A stretch of 5,773 nucleotides of DNA from JABSOG01 sp041583135 (GTDB lineage Bacteria; Pseudomonadota; Gammaproteobacteria; Enterobacterales; Alteromonadaceae). The notes beneath the pieces were generated by a model, which saw only the letters and a program-made list of their open reading frames with translations, was not told the DNA's origin and did not search any database. The DNA is taken from NCBI GenBank assembly GCA_041583135.1, contig JBFHGJ010000186.1:1-5773 (forward strand), in the 5' to 3' direction. The translations under genes and the position numbers were made by a program. Below are positions 5,570 to 5,773 of the stretch, piece by piece; positions within the stretch are counted from its first letter, which is position 1, and each line of letters opens with the position of its first letter.

Positions 5570-5773
5570 ATGAAGAACAAAAAGTTGTTACTGATTGGCG
5601 CCTGTTTGTGGGCACCTTTAAGTTACGCCAACCCTCTTTCCATTTTATCGCCGCAGGCCAGCGGCAATGTAGATAGCTACTTCCCATTGGAGCGTGCCTT
5701 TGATGCGCCACCTCAGTGGGTTGATAGTATGCCGCAAAGTACAACCTCAGCGGCCGATGCACCAGCATATGCC
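5570..5773 (+). CDS. N-terminus of an exported protein of unknown function (runs off the right edge)
   Basis: Sixty-eight codons are visible, with no stop before the window ends. The start is convincing: AAGGA lies 8 bases upstream of the ATG, and the protein opens with a textbook signal peptide, a Lys-rich start (MKNKK), a hydrophobic core LLLIGACLWAPL (6-17) and a probable signal peptidase I site after SYA (20). C12 lies inside the hydrophobic core and is not in a lipobox context followed by a mature chain, so a lipoprotein is unlikely. The mature part begins NPLSILSPQASGNVDSYFPL and then becomes Pro/Ser/Thr/Ala-rich (46-68), like a flexible linker before a domain outside the window. I do not recognise the family. 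A CRP-type site 118 bases upstream suggests carbon- or energy-dependent expression. Overlapping frames on both strands here lack start signals and are not genes. Confidence 0.75.
   Translation, partial: MKNKKLLLIGACLWAPLSYANPLSILSPQASGNVDSYFPLERAFDAPPQWVDSMPQSTTSAADAPAYA

Noticed and set aside
5491..5676. 61-codon frame on the plus strand overlapping the exported-protein start
   Set aside because: It lies in another frame, starts within the promoter region and has no ribosome site. The frame at 5570 has both a good AAGGA and a signal peptide.
5397..5768. 123-codon frame on the minus strand at the right edge
   Set aside because: It runs antisense to the signal-peptide gene and through the CRP site, with no ribosome site and a composition unlike a real protein.
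1..5773. CRISPR array, tRNA or rRNA, phage or toxin-antitoxin module
   Set aside because: I saw no regularly spaced repeats, no cloverleaf or rRNA-like segment, and no integrase, recombinase or toxin pair.

Overview
The window looks like an ordinary chromosomal stretch of a gammaproteobacterium. The best clues are a GloC/YcbL-type hydrolase very close to the E. coli protein, a consensus-like CRP site (TGTGA-N6-TCACA), and a mid-range base composition. A marine Alteromonadales/Shewanella-like host is my guess from the protein style; nothing here proves it.

Layout, left to right. Positions 1-132 (+) hold the tail of a reading frame that enters from outside the window and resembles the C-terminus of an IS4-type transposase. 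Its end overlaps a 12-bp hairpin (112-140). On the other strand that hairpin, followed by a T tract, forms a good intrinsic terminator for the next gene. Positions 174-908 (-) encode a crotonase-fold protein that lacks both hydratase glutamates but keeps the single glutamate typical of delta3,delta2-enoyl-CoA isomerases. A divergent promoter region (909-1063) separates it from a secreted solute-binding protein (1064-1792, +). Next comes a tight two-gene unit: a TPR protein (1907-2530) and, two bases later, a small basic protein of unknown function (2533-2862). A clear sigma70-type promoter (2878-2906) then drives a 585-residue ABC half-exporter (2940-4697). Its 3' end overlaps by 23 bp the 3' end of the convergent gloC-like metallo-hydrolase gene (4675-5310, -). 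After a 259-base regulatory gap carrying a perfect CRP-type dyad, an exported protein starts at 5570 (+) and runs off the right edge.

The genes do not form one obvious pathway. There are at least five transcription units. The solute-binding protein has no permease nearby, and the ABC protein is an exporter, so the two are not partners. The isomerase (unsaturated fatty-acid oxidation) and the GloC-like enzyme (S-lactoylglutathione hydrolysis) are housekeeping metabolism. The least understood element is the TPR plus small-protein pair. I see no CRISPR array, tRNA, rRNA, phage module or defence island. I did not find a convincing new system and have kept interest scores modest.
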